Assembly (NCBI RefSeq): GCF_030816015.1
Contig: NZ_JAUSXN010000001.1
Coordinates: 6,138,001-6,202,000 of the forward strand
Reading direction: 5' to 3'
Origin: Pedobacter sp. W3I1
GTDB lineage: Bacteria > Bacteroidota > Bacteroidia > Sphingobacteriales > Sphingobacteriaceae
Length of the DNA: 64,000 nt
Part shown: one piece after another, positions 7,141 to 16,043 of the stretch
How the letters are laid out: every line of letters begins with the position of its first letter
How positions within the stretch are numbered: the stretch's first letter is position 1
Notes under the pieces: model-generated
What the model saw: the letters and a program-made list of their open reading frames with translations, nothing else
Told to the model about the DNA's origin: nothing
Database searches by the model: none
Translations under genes and position numbers: made by a program

Positions 7141-7908
7141 ATGAAAAAGTACCTGTCCCTGTGTTTATTAGTTGCAACAGTAATTTTATTTCAAAGCTAT
7201 ACCACAGTCAAGAAATCGGCAAAGGTTTTAGTTTTCTCCAAAACCAAAGGCTTTAGGCACAACTCTATTGAAACCGGAAAAGATGTGATCCAGAAATTGG
7301 GCACCGAGCATCATTTTGAAGTAGATACCACTGAGAATGCTGATCTGTTTACAGAAGATAACCTTAAAAAATATGCCGCTGTTATTTTTCTAAATACAAC
7401 AGGCGATGTATTGGATAATAAACAACAGGTGGCTTTCGAAAGATATATCCAGGCAGGTGGAGGTTATGTGGGCATCCATGCCGCAACCGATACCGAATAC
7501 GATTGGCCTTGGTATGGTAAATTAGCTGGTGCTTATTTCATCAGTCACCCAGCAGTTCAGGAAGCTAAATTTATCATTAAAGATAAAAAACATCCATCCA
7601 CTAAATTCCTTACCGATTCGATATGGATGAGAAAAGATGAGCTGTATAACTTTAAGGATATCAATCCTGATATTAAAGTATTGATCACCTTAGACGAGAA
7701 ATCGTATACTGGTGGTAAAAACGGCGATTTCCATCCCTTTAGCTGGTACCACAATTTTGATGGCGGAAGGGCTTTCTATACTTGTATGGGCCATACTAAA
7801 GAAGGCTGGGCTGATGATAAATTCCAGAACCATTTATGGGGTGGCATCGAATATGCTATAGGCGGACAAAAGAAACTGGACTATAGTAAGACACATTCAA
7901 AATTTTAA
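7141..7908 (+). CDS. ThuA-like domain protein, exported
   Basis: A 255-residue protein with an N-terminal signal segment (MKKYLSLCLLVATVILFQSY) followed by a full ThuA-like domain of the glutamine-amidotransferase fold: VLVFSKTKGFRHNSIETG, FLNTTGDVLD, GGGYVGIHAATDTEYDWPWYGKL, and DGGRAFYTCMGHTKEGW near the end. ThuA domains occur in sugar-utilisation loci, and some relatives act as keto-glycoside hydrolases; the substrate here cannot be read from the sequence. I choose ATG 7141 because an in-frame ATG at 7069 would lie inside the phosphatase gene and bury the signal peptide. The gap to that gene is 41 bases. Confidence 0.9.
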   Translation: MKKYLSLCLLVATVILFQSYTTVKKSAKVLVFSKTKGFRHNSIETGKDVIQKLGTEHHFEVDTTENADLFTEDNLKKYAAVIFLNTTGDVLDNKQQVAFERYIQAGGGYVGIHAATDTEYDWPWYGKLAGAYFISHPAVQEAKFIIKDKKHPSTKFLTDSIWMRKDELYNFKDINPDIKVLITLDEKSYTGGKNGDFHPFSWYHNFDGGRAFYTCMGHTKEGWADDKFQNHLWGGIEYAIGGQKKLDYSKTHSKF

Positions 7909-7916
7909 ATAAATTA

Positions 7917-7943
7917 AGCTTGTTGAATTTCACTCAGCAAGCT
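7917..7943. terminator. Candidate bidirectional terminator
   Basis: Arms AGCTTGTTGA and TCAGCAAGCT (9 of 10 paired, one G-T) with a 7-base loop sit between the convergent ThuA and CREST genes. The flanks are T/A-rich on both sides but lack a long T-tract. Confidence 0.45.
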
Positions 7944-7953
7944 CAATGTTAAA

Positions 7954-8628
7954 TTATTGCTGTACTTTCTTGTAATTAACCAAATAAATATAATTCAGCA
8001 TACAGAAAGAAGCCACGGCTCCAAAGGTATGCCACAAAAAGTGCGTACCGATGCTTAAAATATCCCATTTATCGGCTATGCGGAAAGTTAAAGCGAAGAT
8101 GAAAGCAATTAGCGCAAAGCCAACCCATTTGCCATTTTTCCAATCTGTTTTGATCAAATAACCAAATACCGGAAATAAAACCAGCGCGGCCATAAAAGCA
8201 TAATTGATATTGATGAAAATCTGAAAATCGCCATTGCTAAAAAGCCTTCGGACATAAAATTGAAAAAAGGCATATACCGCTACAATTAAAACGGCAAAAT
8301 ACCATCTGGTTAATTTGGAAAGAAAGTAGACACCAGCCGAAAGGCACAAAAGCATAATCGGCACCCAATCCATCATGATGAAGATCGGCCACCGTCTTAG
8401 TCCATGATAGGTAGTCCCGCCTATTCCCCCTATATAAAGTAAAACTAAGGCAATGCTTAGAAAACTGTGTTGTTTAAAATTACCCCAAATCTTTATTGTC
8501 CAATACACAGCAATAGCTAAGAAAAAGCAACTTGTTATTGTATTAAATGGCTCAGGAAAAAACTGATTGAGATTGGTTTCGGTGTATATTGTACCTCCAT
8601 CGGGGGGATTCTGGATAAAAGCGCTCAT
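7954..8628 (-). CDS. CREST-superfamily membrane hydrolase (alkaline-ceramidase-like)
   Basis: A 224-residue multi-pass membrane protein with about seven predicted segments. It carries the motif set of the CREST superfamily (alkaline ceramidases, PAQR receptors, Per1): FPEPFNTITS in the first segment, TTYHG with H75 after the second, MMDWVPI with D87, and GTHFLWH with H196 and H200 in the last. In characterised members these His and Asp residues hold a zinc for amide hydrolysis. Sphingobacteriaceae make sphingolipids, so a ceramide or other lipid-amide substrate is attractive but inferred. It is alone on the minus strand, convergent with the ThuA gene. Confidence 0.72.
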   Translation of the reverse strand: MSAFIQNPPDGGTIYTETNLNQFFPEPFNTITSCFFLAIAVYWTIKIWGNFKQHSFLSIALVLLYIGGIGGTTYHGLRRWPIFIMMDWVPIMLLCLSAGVYFLSKLTRWYFAVLIVAVYAFFQFYVRRLFSNGDFQIFININYAFMAALVLFPVFGYLIKTDWKNGKWVGFALIAFIFALTFRIADKWDILSIGTHFLWHTFGAVASFCMLNYIYLVNYKKVQQ

Positions 8629-8791
8629 AAATAACTAACGTAAACCGAAATTAAATGTTTGGTGAATCCATGTAACGATCAAGATGTAAAATAATTTTGC
8701 ACCTACATTTTCAACAGGTTAAATATTGATAAAACGCTTACCTTACCAATGGTAATTATTTGTACTTTAGATTTATCTAAGCTATACTATT

Positions 8792-10243
8792 ATGAAACCA
8801 TTATTGATCCTTTTTTTACTACTTTCGACAACTATTTACGCCCAAACGCCGCCTAAACCTTATGGTGCACTACCATCAAAAAGGCAACTGGCCTGGCATG
8901 ATATCGAAGTTTATGGCTTAATCCATTTTACCCCAACTACTTTCGAAAATAAAGAGTGGGGTTTTGGTGATGCTGATCCCAAAACATTTAATCCTACTGA
9001 TTTTAATGCTGAACAGATTATCAAAGCAGCAAAAGCAGGCGGTTTGAGAGGTATTATTTTGGTAGCCAAACACCACGATGGATTTGCTTTATGGCCAACC
9101 AAAACGACCGATTATAATATCAGTAAAAGTCCTTTCAGAGCAGGAAAGGGAAATTTAGTTAAAGAAGTAGAACAGGCCGTACGCAAAAACGGTTTAAAGT
9201 TTGGTGTTTATTGCTCCCCTTGGGACAGGAACAATCCGCTTTATGGAACAGATAAATATCTTGCCATTTACCAGGCACAGTTAAAAGAGCTTTACAGCAA
9301 TTTCGGTGAGCTTTTTATGAGCTGGCACGATGGCGCTAACGGTGGCGATGGCTATTACGGTGGTGCTAAAGAAAAACGTTCGATAGATAATACTACCTAT
9401 TACGATTGGAACAATACCTGGGCAATTACGCGTAAAATGCAACCAATGGCCAATATTTTTAGCGATATCGGTTTAGATATCCGCTGGGTAGGCAATGAAG
9501 ACGGACATGCCGCAGCAACCTCCTGGGCAACTTTCACACCAATGGCACCCGATGGAAAAAGTGTAGCAGTGCCCGGGCAGGCAAATTATCCGCAAAGTCC
9601 TGAAGGAATTAGAAATGGTAAATTCTGGATGCCGGCAGAATGCGATGTCCCTTTAAGAAAAGGATGGTTTTATCATGCCAACGAAAAGCCAAAAACCCCA
9701 GAAACCTTATTCGATCTGTATTTAAAAAGTGTTGGCCGTGGTGCAGGATTAGATCTGGGCTTAGCACCCGATACCCGTGGTCAACTCCATGATGATGATG
9801 TAGCCGCGCTGAAAACTTTTGGCGACATGGTTAAACATACTTTTGAAAATAACCTGGCCAAAAGCGCATCTATTAAAGCGAGCAATAGCCGGGGCAAAAA
9901 GTATGATGTCGCTACCCTGCTTGATGGTAAAAGAGAAAGCTATTGGGCCACGCAGGATGACATCCACCAGGCAAGCCTGGAAATAGATTTAAAAGCAGCT
10001 AAAACCTTTGATATCATTAGCCTGCAAGAGTACATTCCTTTGGGTCAGCGAATAGAGGGATACACTATTGAGGTATTTGAAAACAATGCCTGGAAAAAAG
10101 TTTACGATGGCACCAGCATTGGTGCAAAACGTTTAATTAAATTGGACAGTCCGGTTACAACTAATAAAGTAAAAATAAACATTACCAAATCGCCTGTTTG
10201 TATTACTTTAAGTGAAATTGGGCTATACAAAAAAGCAGGTTAA
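8792..10243 (+). CDS. GH29 alpha-L-fucosidase with C-terminal discoidin-like domain
   Basis: A 483-residue exported glycosidase that removes alpha-linked L-fucose from glycans. The signal peptide MKPLLILFLLLSTTIYAQ is followed by a GH29 catalytic barrel: WHDIEVYGLIHFTP, LVAKHHDGFALWPT, GVYCSPWDRN, and LFMSWHDGANGG, where D180 fits the conserved nucleophile. From about residue 350 (SASIKASNSRG...LLDGKRESYWAT) there is an F5/8 type C (discoidin) carbohydrate-binding module. Length is normal for the short GH29 form with such a module. No SusC/SusD pair or regulator lies nearby, so it is not in an obvious polysaccharide utilisation locus. Confidence 0.94.
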   Translation: MKPLLILFLLLSTTIYAQTPPKPYGALPSKRQLAWHDIEVYGLIHFTPTTFENKEWGFGDADPKTFNPTDFNAEQIIKAAKAGGLRGIILVAKHHDGFALWPTKTTDYNISKSPFRAGKGNLVKEVEQAVRKNGLKFGVYCSPWDRNNPLYGTDKYLAIYQAQLKELYSNFGELFMSWHDGANGGDGYYGGAKEKRSIDNTTYYDWNNTWAITRKMQPMANIFSDIGLDIRWVGNEDGHAAATSWATFTPMAPDGKSVAVPGQANYPQSPEGIRNGKFWMPAECDVPLRKGWFYHANEKPKTPETLFDLYLKSVGRGAGLDLGLAPDTRGQLHDDDVAALKTFGDMVKHTFENNLAKSASIKASNSRGKKYDVATLLDGKRESYWATQDDIHQASLEIDLKAAKTFDIISLQEYIPLGQRIEGYTIEVFENNAWKKVYDGTSIGAKRLIKLDSPVTTNKVKINITKSPVCITLSEIGLYKKAG

Positions 10244-10248
10244 ACAAC

Positions 10249-11775
10249 TTAATCTGGTTTGTAAAGGATTTCGAAAACTTGCGCCAATGCAGTAGAAGTT
10301 TGTTTGCTATAGCGATAGGTGCTATCGGCCTTAATATCTCTATACATTAGCATTACGGCCCGATGGGATGCTTTACTCAGTTTTATCTTTTCAGCACGTT
10401 CCTGAGCATCCTCAGGCCTTAAATTTAAGGCCTGCATTTGTTTAATTACAACAAGATTCCTTTCCATCGGTATGATACCATCTTCTTTAATAGAAGCTAG
10501 CTTAACGTCTTTTGGCAAAGAGATTTTGAGATTCATAATGCCGTTAAGTGAGCCTAAATTGCTATTAAAAGTGTCCCTTAATTTACGGTATTCTTCAGTG
10601 CCATACTTTGGATTAAAGTAAATTACACCACTAAAAAACATAAGGAATAAAAGAACAGCAACAGCGTATCTCGCCCAGCTTTTGACTTCGAAAGATTTGT
10701 CCCATTTATAGTTAAGCACATAGGTAAAAATAAAGCCCGAAACAAAGCCACCAATGTGCGCCGCATTATCAACCCTTTTGCCAAATGCACCATTTACAAG
10801 CACCAGTAATGAAACAATCAATGTGCTCATCAATAATGCTTTGGTCGCTTTATGCTCAAAAGATTTAGTAATTAATAAGGCGATAAAAGCGCCGTACAAG
10901 CCCATTATAGCGCCTGATGCACCCATCATTACACCTTCTTGGTGAAAGATCAAACTCACCAAACCGCCACAAACGCCACTCATCAAATAAATAAAGAGGT
11001 ATTTTTTCCAGCCCAGTTTATTTTCGATCATTAAACCCAGATAAACCAGGGCATACATATTAAAAAACAAATGGGATTTAGATCCGTGAATAAACTGATA
11101 GCTAATTAAACGCCAGTATTCGCCGCCCAGCACCAAATTGCGCTGATTAACGCCAAAATTTAATGCAATCCTTTTGAGTTCTTCTATAAAATCGGGATCA
11201 TAACTGCTTCCATTTCTTACAAATTGATACCTTAGGTATACTATCGAGAAAAGAACAAGTGCTATATAATAAAAGATATTTACGAGCACCAAAATCGGCG
11301 TTACCGCATAACCTTTTTGAGGAAAAAACAGGAACAATACATTTTTGATCTTATTTTTTGTTGCCAAAGGTGCTTTCTCAAAATACTGATCATCCTGAGT
11401 TGCAATCAACTGGTGAAACTTATGTAAACTTTCTTCCCAAACATCTTTGAGATGAAACTCTACATATTCGAACTCATGAAAAAATTTTTCGAGGTTTAAG
11501 TCGTTCTTGCCATAATCGTTAAAAAGCATCTGAATACCTACACATTCACTTTTTACCACAGCAAAATTTCCGTGGATACGGATTGATATTTCTTCGCTAT
11601 AAGATTGAAAAGATATTGGTGTATAAGCAATTAATCCGCTTTCTGACACATGACTAAGGCTCCAGCCGAGATTTTCGATTGCCTGCTTAGCAACAATTAA
11701 ATATTTATCTGCCGGAAAATCGGCTAAAGGAATATATTTTTCAATTTTAGGCGAGTAACCCCAACTTACAGACAT
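10249..11775 (-). CDS. Rhomboid-family intramembrane serine protease with long N-terminal domain
   Basis: A 508-residue protein that cuts transmembrane proteins within the bilayer. Residues 1-145 form a soluble N-terminal domain, then a first membrane segment (about 158-182), and the rhomboid core: H235-LFFN-N239 motif, GASG with catalytic S287, and H340 in AAHIGGF. The C-terminal 130 residues are soluble again (YRKLRDTFNSNLG to FEILYKPD). It is much longer than minimal rhomboids because of the soluble regions, whose function I cannot name. It is convergent with the fucosidase gene (5-base gap) and follows the methyltransferase gene by 6 bases, so those two minus-strand genes are probably one operon. 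Confidence 0.93.
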   Translation of the reverse strand: MSVSWGYSPKIEKYIPLADFPADKYLIVAKQAIENLGWSLSHVSESGLIAYTPISFQSYSEEISIRIHGNFAVVKSECVGIQMLFNDYGKNDLNLEKFFHEFEYVEFHLKDVWEESLHKFHQLIATQDDQYFEKAPLATKNKIKNVLFLFFPQKGYAVTPILVLVNIFYYIALVLFSIVYLRYQFVRNGSSYDPDFIEELKRIALNFGVNQRNLVLGGEYWRLISYQFIHGSKSHLFFNMYALVYLGLMIENKLGWKKYLFIYLMSGVCGGLVSLIFHQEGVMMGASGAIMGLYGAFIALLITKSFEHKATKALLMSTLIVSLLVLVNGAFGKRVDNAAHIGGFVSGFIFTYVLNYKWDKSFEVKSWARYAVAVLLFLMFFSGVIYFNPKYGTEEYRKLRDTFNSNLGSLNGIMNLKISLPKDVKLASIKEDGIIPMERNLVVIKQMQALNLRPEDAQERAEKIKLSKASHRAVMLMYRDIKADSTYRYSKQTSTALAQVFEILYKPD

Positions 11776-11781
11776 AGCGCG

Positions 11782-12531
11782 TTATTTCTTTTTCGCTACT
11801 AATATAATATAAGGTGATAGATTTTTGCTTTCGAATGGGATAATCTTTGTAAATACTTTTCCGGTAAGCCAAACAGCTTTTTTAAACAGGCGAACGCTTG
11901 CCGATTTCTGGCTTTCATTTTCTAACCACACACTAAAACGGCCAAAATAACCCGATTTTACTGCTGTAAGTCCGGCCTGCTCGCAAATCGATTTCAACAA
12001 CGCCGGATCCATGCTATCGATATTGTGCTTATCGTAGTTTTCCTTATCGAAATTCTTCTGAAACCAGCCGTTAACCGCCCTAAAATTTGGCAGTGTGATA
12101 AACAAAGTACCTCCTGGCTTCACGAAAGCGATATGACGGTTAATGATATCGGCAGTATCGTTAAAATGCTCGATTAAACCGCAGCTTAGTACAAGATCGT
12201 ACTGCATTTCGGGCGTGTAATTAAAGAGATCAGTTTCAATGATATGGATGTCCTTTTCGGTTAAATTGTTTTTTTCTAAAAGCTCATTAACAACCGGCGG
12301 ATGCACAAAATAATCTAAAAGGGTAACATCAAGCTGAAAATATTTTTTCAGGAATACGGCATAATAACCTGGGAAACCACCCAATTCGATGGCGGTTTTA
12401 ACGTGATCTTTCTGAATAACATCTGCCAGTTGCTGATGAAATAAATAGTTTGAAGGTAACTGAACCGCCAACCCTTTTTTACTTTCCCAATAATTTACCC
12501 AAAAAGCCCTGTCGGTTAATAAATTTGCCAT
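11782..12531 (-). CDS. Class I SAM-dependent methyltransferase
   Basis: A 249-residue Rossmann-fold methyltransferase. Motif I TAIELGGFPGYYAVFLKKY is near residues 41-60, the motif II/III region includes YDLVLSCGLIEHF, and KPGGTLFITLPNF follows, as in small-molecule methyltransferases of the Methyltransf_11/23 group. The substrate cannot be told. It lies 6 bases upstream of the rhomboid protease gene on the same strand, so co-expression is likely although a shared function is not evident. Confidence 0.88.
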   Translation of the reverse strand: MANLLTDRAFWVNYWESKKGLAVQLPSNYLFHQQLADVIQKDHVKTAIELGGFPGYYAVFLKKYFQLDVTLLDYFVHPPVVNELLEKNNLTEKDIHIIETDLFNYTPEMQYDLVLSCGLIEHFNDTADIINRHIAFVKPGGTLFITLPNFRAVNGWFQKNFDKENYDKHNIDSMDPALLKSICEQAGLTAVKSGYFGRFSVWLENESQKSASVRLFKKAVWLTGKVFTKIIPFESKNLSPYIILVAKKK

Positions 12532-12644
12532 GTTTTAAATAATTCCAACCTCAAAGAAACGGAAAATTTGGTTAACTGTACAAACTGGATAACTGTTTAA
12601 AGGATGAAATATCTCGTTGGTACTGTCAAATTTATAATGATGAT

Positions 12645-12727
12645 CGTCATTGCAAGGCACGTAGCAATCTTAATGCGCTAGAAATGCCCACCCATTTTGT
12701 AGGATTGCTTCGTGCCTTATAATGACG
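12645..12727. repeat. GTCATTGC / GCAATC palindromic intergenic element
   Basis: Starts cgtcattgcaaggcacgtag and ends 'gattgcttcgtgccttataatgacg'-like: outer and inner words (aaggcacg/cgtgcctt, agcaatc/gattgct) are inverted repeats. The same word order occurs at 18450-18557 and 18669-18764. Confidence 0.8.
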
Positions 12728-12772
12728 AAATGCGTGCACAATTAACCGATTTAAACAGTTAACCAATTAACC

Positions 12773-15700
12773 CTACTTCAAATCCTTCAAAATCTCTACC
12801 ACTGCTTTTTCGAGTTGAGGATCTTTATTTGCCAGACGGTCTTCAAAAGTATTTTTAACGAAGATATCTGGCTTAACCCCTTCTTTTTCGATATTTTTGC
12901 CATCCATGGTATAACAACCCCAGGATGGCAAACGATAAGAAGAACCATCAACCAAACCTTTAGCTGAAGTAAAAATAATCCAGCGATAGGTTTCCGTACC
13001 GATAATCTTACCCAGCTTTAATTGCTTAAAACCTGCAGCCGTCATTTCAGCATCACTTAAAGATTGCTCGTTAATCAGCAATACAATCGGCTTCGCTGCC
13101 GGGCCAAAATTACTTTGCGGGGCCATTTTGCCGCCGCGGTATTTCCATTTTAAATAAGGGCGCTGAGAAAGGAATTTCAGTACATCATCATGTACGTTTC
13201 CACCGGTATTGTAACGCAAATCGAGGATAATGGCCTCCTTATTTTCTTCTTGTGCAACCATATCTAACAAGAAAGTTTCCAGCTCGCCGCCACCCATGTT
13301 TTTCATATAAGAATAAGCAATCCGGTTGTTACTCCATTTATCTACATTTTTATGGTTTTGCGTGATCCACTCATCGTAAAGATTTCCGCGCAAGGTACCT
13401 GAACTTTCAGGATGTATATTTACAAAAACATCTTTCCCATTACGTTTAAAAGTTAAAGTAATTTCTCTATCCAGCGATGGTTTACTAAAATAATAATCGC
13501 GGTCTATTTTTTCATCAACCTTAAATCCGTTCACTTCAGTCAAAATATCTCCTGCTAAAATATTAGTGCCAGTGCGTGCAGCATTGCTTTTAGCGGCTAT
13601 ACGTTCAACTTTTAAAGGGTTTTCATTATTGAAGATAATTCCTGTTTCATTGGTGATGTAAGTAAGATTTTTGCGTTCCTCTGCCCCTGCGCTATTAAAG
13701 CCCATGTGCGAAGAATTCAGTTCACCTAACATATCGTTTAATAAAATCCTCAGGTCGCTACGGTTGTTCACATAAGGTAAATAAGCTGCGTAACGTGTCC
13801 TCATTTTATCCCAATCTACGCCATGGAATTTTTCGTCATAGAAGTTTTCATCCAAGCCTACCCAGGTTTCATAAAACATCTGGTTAAACTCGGCATTCAG
13901 GTTTCTGGTAAATTTATAATCATGGTCTACCTTATCAAGCTTATTCCCATCTAAAGAATATTTGTTGATCGTACCTCTTGATAAAACGAAAAATTTATCA
14001 CCAGCTGATACAATTGAATAATCGCCACCATCGGCAACTTTTTCGGTTTTATTGGCTTCAAAAGGCTCAATAGTCGTGCGGTAAAGCCCTGGGGCACCAC
14101 CTTCATGGTTAGACGAATAGAAAACATAGGTCTTATCGCCTTTGGCAAAGGCATCTGTTCCATATTGGCCACCAAACGATGGGCCTACCAATTCGATCCG
14201 ATCCAAAAGATCCTGGGTATTGATGGTAATTACATTCTCAGGTTTTGGGGTAGGTTTTACTTCAGTCTTCTTTTTAGTGGTATCTGTTTTTGCTTTTTTA
14301 CCATTTTTATTATCGGTTATTGCAGGCTTAACTTCCGTTGGCGCAGGTTTTGTTTCTTTAAATAAATCGTCGAACTTATCAGAACGGTAAGGTTCATCAT
14401 AATTGTTCAACGCCATTCGATAAATGTGCGCGTTCGACATCCCGGTTGGATAAGACGGCTTGGTACGCGCACTGGTAAAGAAAATATACTTGCCATCTGG
14501 CGACCACGCCGGGCCAGTTTCGGTAACACCTGTATTGGTCAAGTTAATGGTTTTGTTGCCCTTAATGTGATGCACCATGATATCCTGTTCGAAATTCCTG
14601 TATACAGTGAAAAGCACATATTCGTCATTTGGTGAAAAGCTCGGCGCAGCACTTTGCAAGGCCCAAAACTCGTCGGTTACCAATGTTTTGCTGTCGAAAG
14701 TTTTAAGATCCATCAGCTTAAGCTCGTTTCTTCCACTCAAATACACCGCCATGGTTTTGGTTTTATTTAAAGTGATATCGCGTACGTTTGCCTTGTCTTT
14801 AGTGAGCTGTTTTATTGTTCCCTTTCCATCGCCGGTAATCGTAAACCAATTCTGATAGCCATTAGCGGTTTGACTGAACAAAATTGTTTTATTATCAGCC
14901 AGCCATTTACATTCCAAAGCACGTTCGCCACTGTTGGTAATCTTGCGGATAAATTTCCCATCTACATCACTTACAAACACCTCACCACGGGAAATAAAAG
15001 CCATCTTTTTACCATCAGTAGAAACATCGAATGCCGAAATATTTCCACGCACATCATATTCCTGCTCTTTACTCAACACCTGATTGCGCGAGGTGCTGAT
15101 ATTAATTTTCTCTGTTTTCTTCGAAGCCACATCATAGGTGTATAACTGATAGTCTTTTTCAAATACAACGGTAGTTCCATTGGCCGAAACAAAAGGACGT
15201 TTAATAGAGGTATCGAAATTGGTTAAACCTGTTTTCTTTCCGCTGATGAAAGTATATAGGTTGTACTCATCATTTCCCTCATCGGATATAAAAAACACAT
15301 TTCCTTTCTGATCAACACTGGTCCAGAAATCTTTCCCGATGTAATCAGTATAACGTTTGTAGCTTTTCGATTTTGGATTGTACGATTGGATATCGGGATT
15401 GTAGGCGCCCTTGTAATGTTTGCGGTTGGCAAAGCGGTAGCTCTCCCAGGTATCGTTAAAAAACAGCTCACCATTTGGCGATTCGGCAATATGGTGCGTA
15501 GTGTTGAAATAATTATCGAATAAACGCACTGCAGTACCACCGTTTACACTTACTTTATAGCTCGAAAAAGAATTGTACCGCCCGGATGTGAAATAGATTG
15601 TTTTCGAATCCCAGCTCCAGTTGTCTACTTCATCCGCAGCATCGTTAAAAGTTAATTGTTTAATGTCGCCACCTGTTATAGGCATAATATACACATCATA

Positions 15701-15970
15701 GTTACCAAACTGGTTGGATGAAAAGGCCATCCATTTACCATCAGGAGATATTTTCGGATTGATTTCTTCACCCTGCATCGCTGTAACCCTCAAAGCTACC
15801 CCACCTTTTACCGGTACTTTCCAGATATCGCCATCATAGCTGAATACTATAGTTTGCGCATCGGGCGTTAAAGCAGGGTATGCCGCAAAGTAGGTTTGGC
15901 CTTGAGCAAAAGTATGGATGGGCAATAAAAATGCGATTGCCACAAGCGATTTTAACAGGGATTTGATCAT
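12773..15970 (-). CDS. Tricorn-like S41 protease, exported
   Basis: A 1065-residue exported protease resembling tricorn protease, which trims peptides in archaea and bacteria. A signal peptide (MIKSLLKSLVAIAFLLPIHTFAQ) is followed by two WD40-like (PD40) propellers over about 25-690, seen as repeated S(x)DGK(x)-AF/IFFTS units, broken near 545-590 by a Lys/Thr/Pro-rich linker. A C1-like helical region, a PDZ domain at about 760-850, and a C-terminal S41 catalytic domain follow, with S972 in SLSDAEM and E1030 in EGVKPD matching the tricorn Ser and Glu positions. The Bacteroidota proteins are annotated as S41 family peptidases. The substrate is unknown. It is monocistronic, divergent from a glycosyltransferase gene. 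Confidence 0.93.
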   Translation of the reverse strand: MIKSLLKSLVAIAFLLPIHTFAQGQTYFAAYPALTPDAQTIVFSYDGDIWKVPVKGGVALRVTAMQGEEINPKISPDGKWMAFSSNQFGNYDVYIMPITGGDIKQLTFNDAADEVDNWSWDSKTIYFTSGRYNSFSSYKVSVNGGTAVRLFDNYFNTTHHIAESPNGELFFNDTWESYRFANRKHYKGAYNPDIQSYNPKSKSYKRYTDYIGKDFWTSVDQKGNVFFISDEGNDEYNLYTFISGKKTGLTNFDTSIKRPFVSANGTTVVFEKDYQLYTYDVASKKTEKINISTSRNQVLSKEQEYDVRGNISAFDVSTDGKKMAFISRGEVFVSDVDGKFIRKITNSGERALECKWLADNKTILFSQTANGYQNWFTITGDGKGTIKQLTKDKANVRDITLNKTKTMAVYLSGRNELKLMDLKTFDSKTLVTDEFWALQSAAPSFSPNDEYVLFTVYRNFEQDIMVHHIKGNKTINLTNTGVTETGPAWSPDGKYIFFTSARTKPSYPTGMSNAHIYRMALNNYDEPYRSDKFDDLFKETKPAPTEVKPAITDNKNGKKAKTDTTKKKTEVKPTPKPENVITINTQDLLDRIELVGPSFGGQYGTDAFAKGDKTYVFYSSNHEGGAPGLYRTTIEPFEANKTEKVADGGDYSIVSAGDKFFVLSRGTINKYSLDGNKLDKVDHDYKFTRNLNAEFNQMFYETWVGLDENFYDEKFHGVDWDKMRTRYAAYLPYVNNRSDLRILLNDMLGELNSSHMGFNSAGAEERKNLTYITNETGIIFNNENPLKVERIAAKSNAARTGTNILAGDILTEVNGFKVDEKIDRDYYFSKPSLDREITLTFKRNGKDVFVNIHPESSGTLRGNLYDEWITQNHKNVDKWSNNRIAYSYMKNMGGGELETFLLDMVAQEENKEAIILDLRYNTGGNVHDDVLKFLSQRPYLKWKYRGGKMAPQSNFGPAAKPIVLLINEQSLSDAEMTAAGFKQLKLGKIIGTETYRWIIFTSAKGLVDGSSYRLPSWGCYTMDGKNIEKEGVKPDIFVKNTFEDRLANKDPQLEKAVVEILKDLK

Positions 15971-16043
15971 GATTTATTTTGTTTGGCTTTGATGCCTTAA
16001 ATTACGCAACAGATTTTATATTCGTAAACAATAAAATGTATTT

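Noticed and set aside
13951..15540. Several frames of 60-105 codons inside the tricorn-like gene
   Set aside because: They are antisense or out of frame to a continuous 1065-codon gene whose domains are all accounted for.
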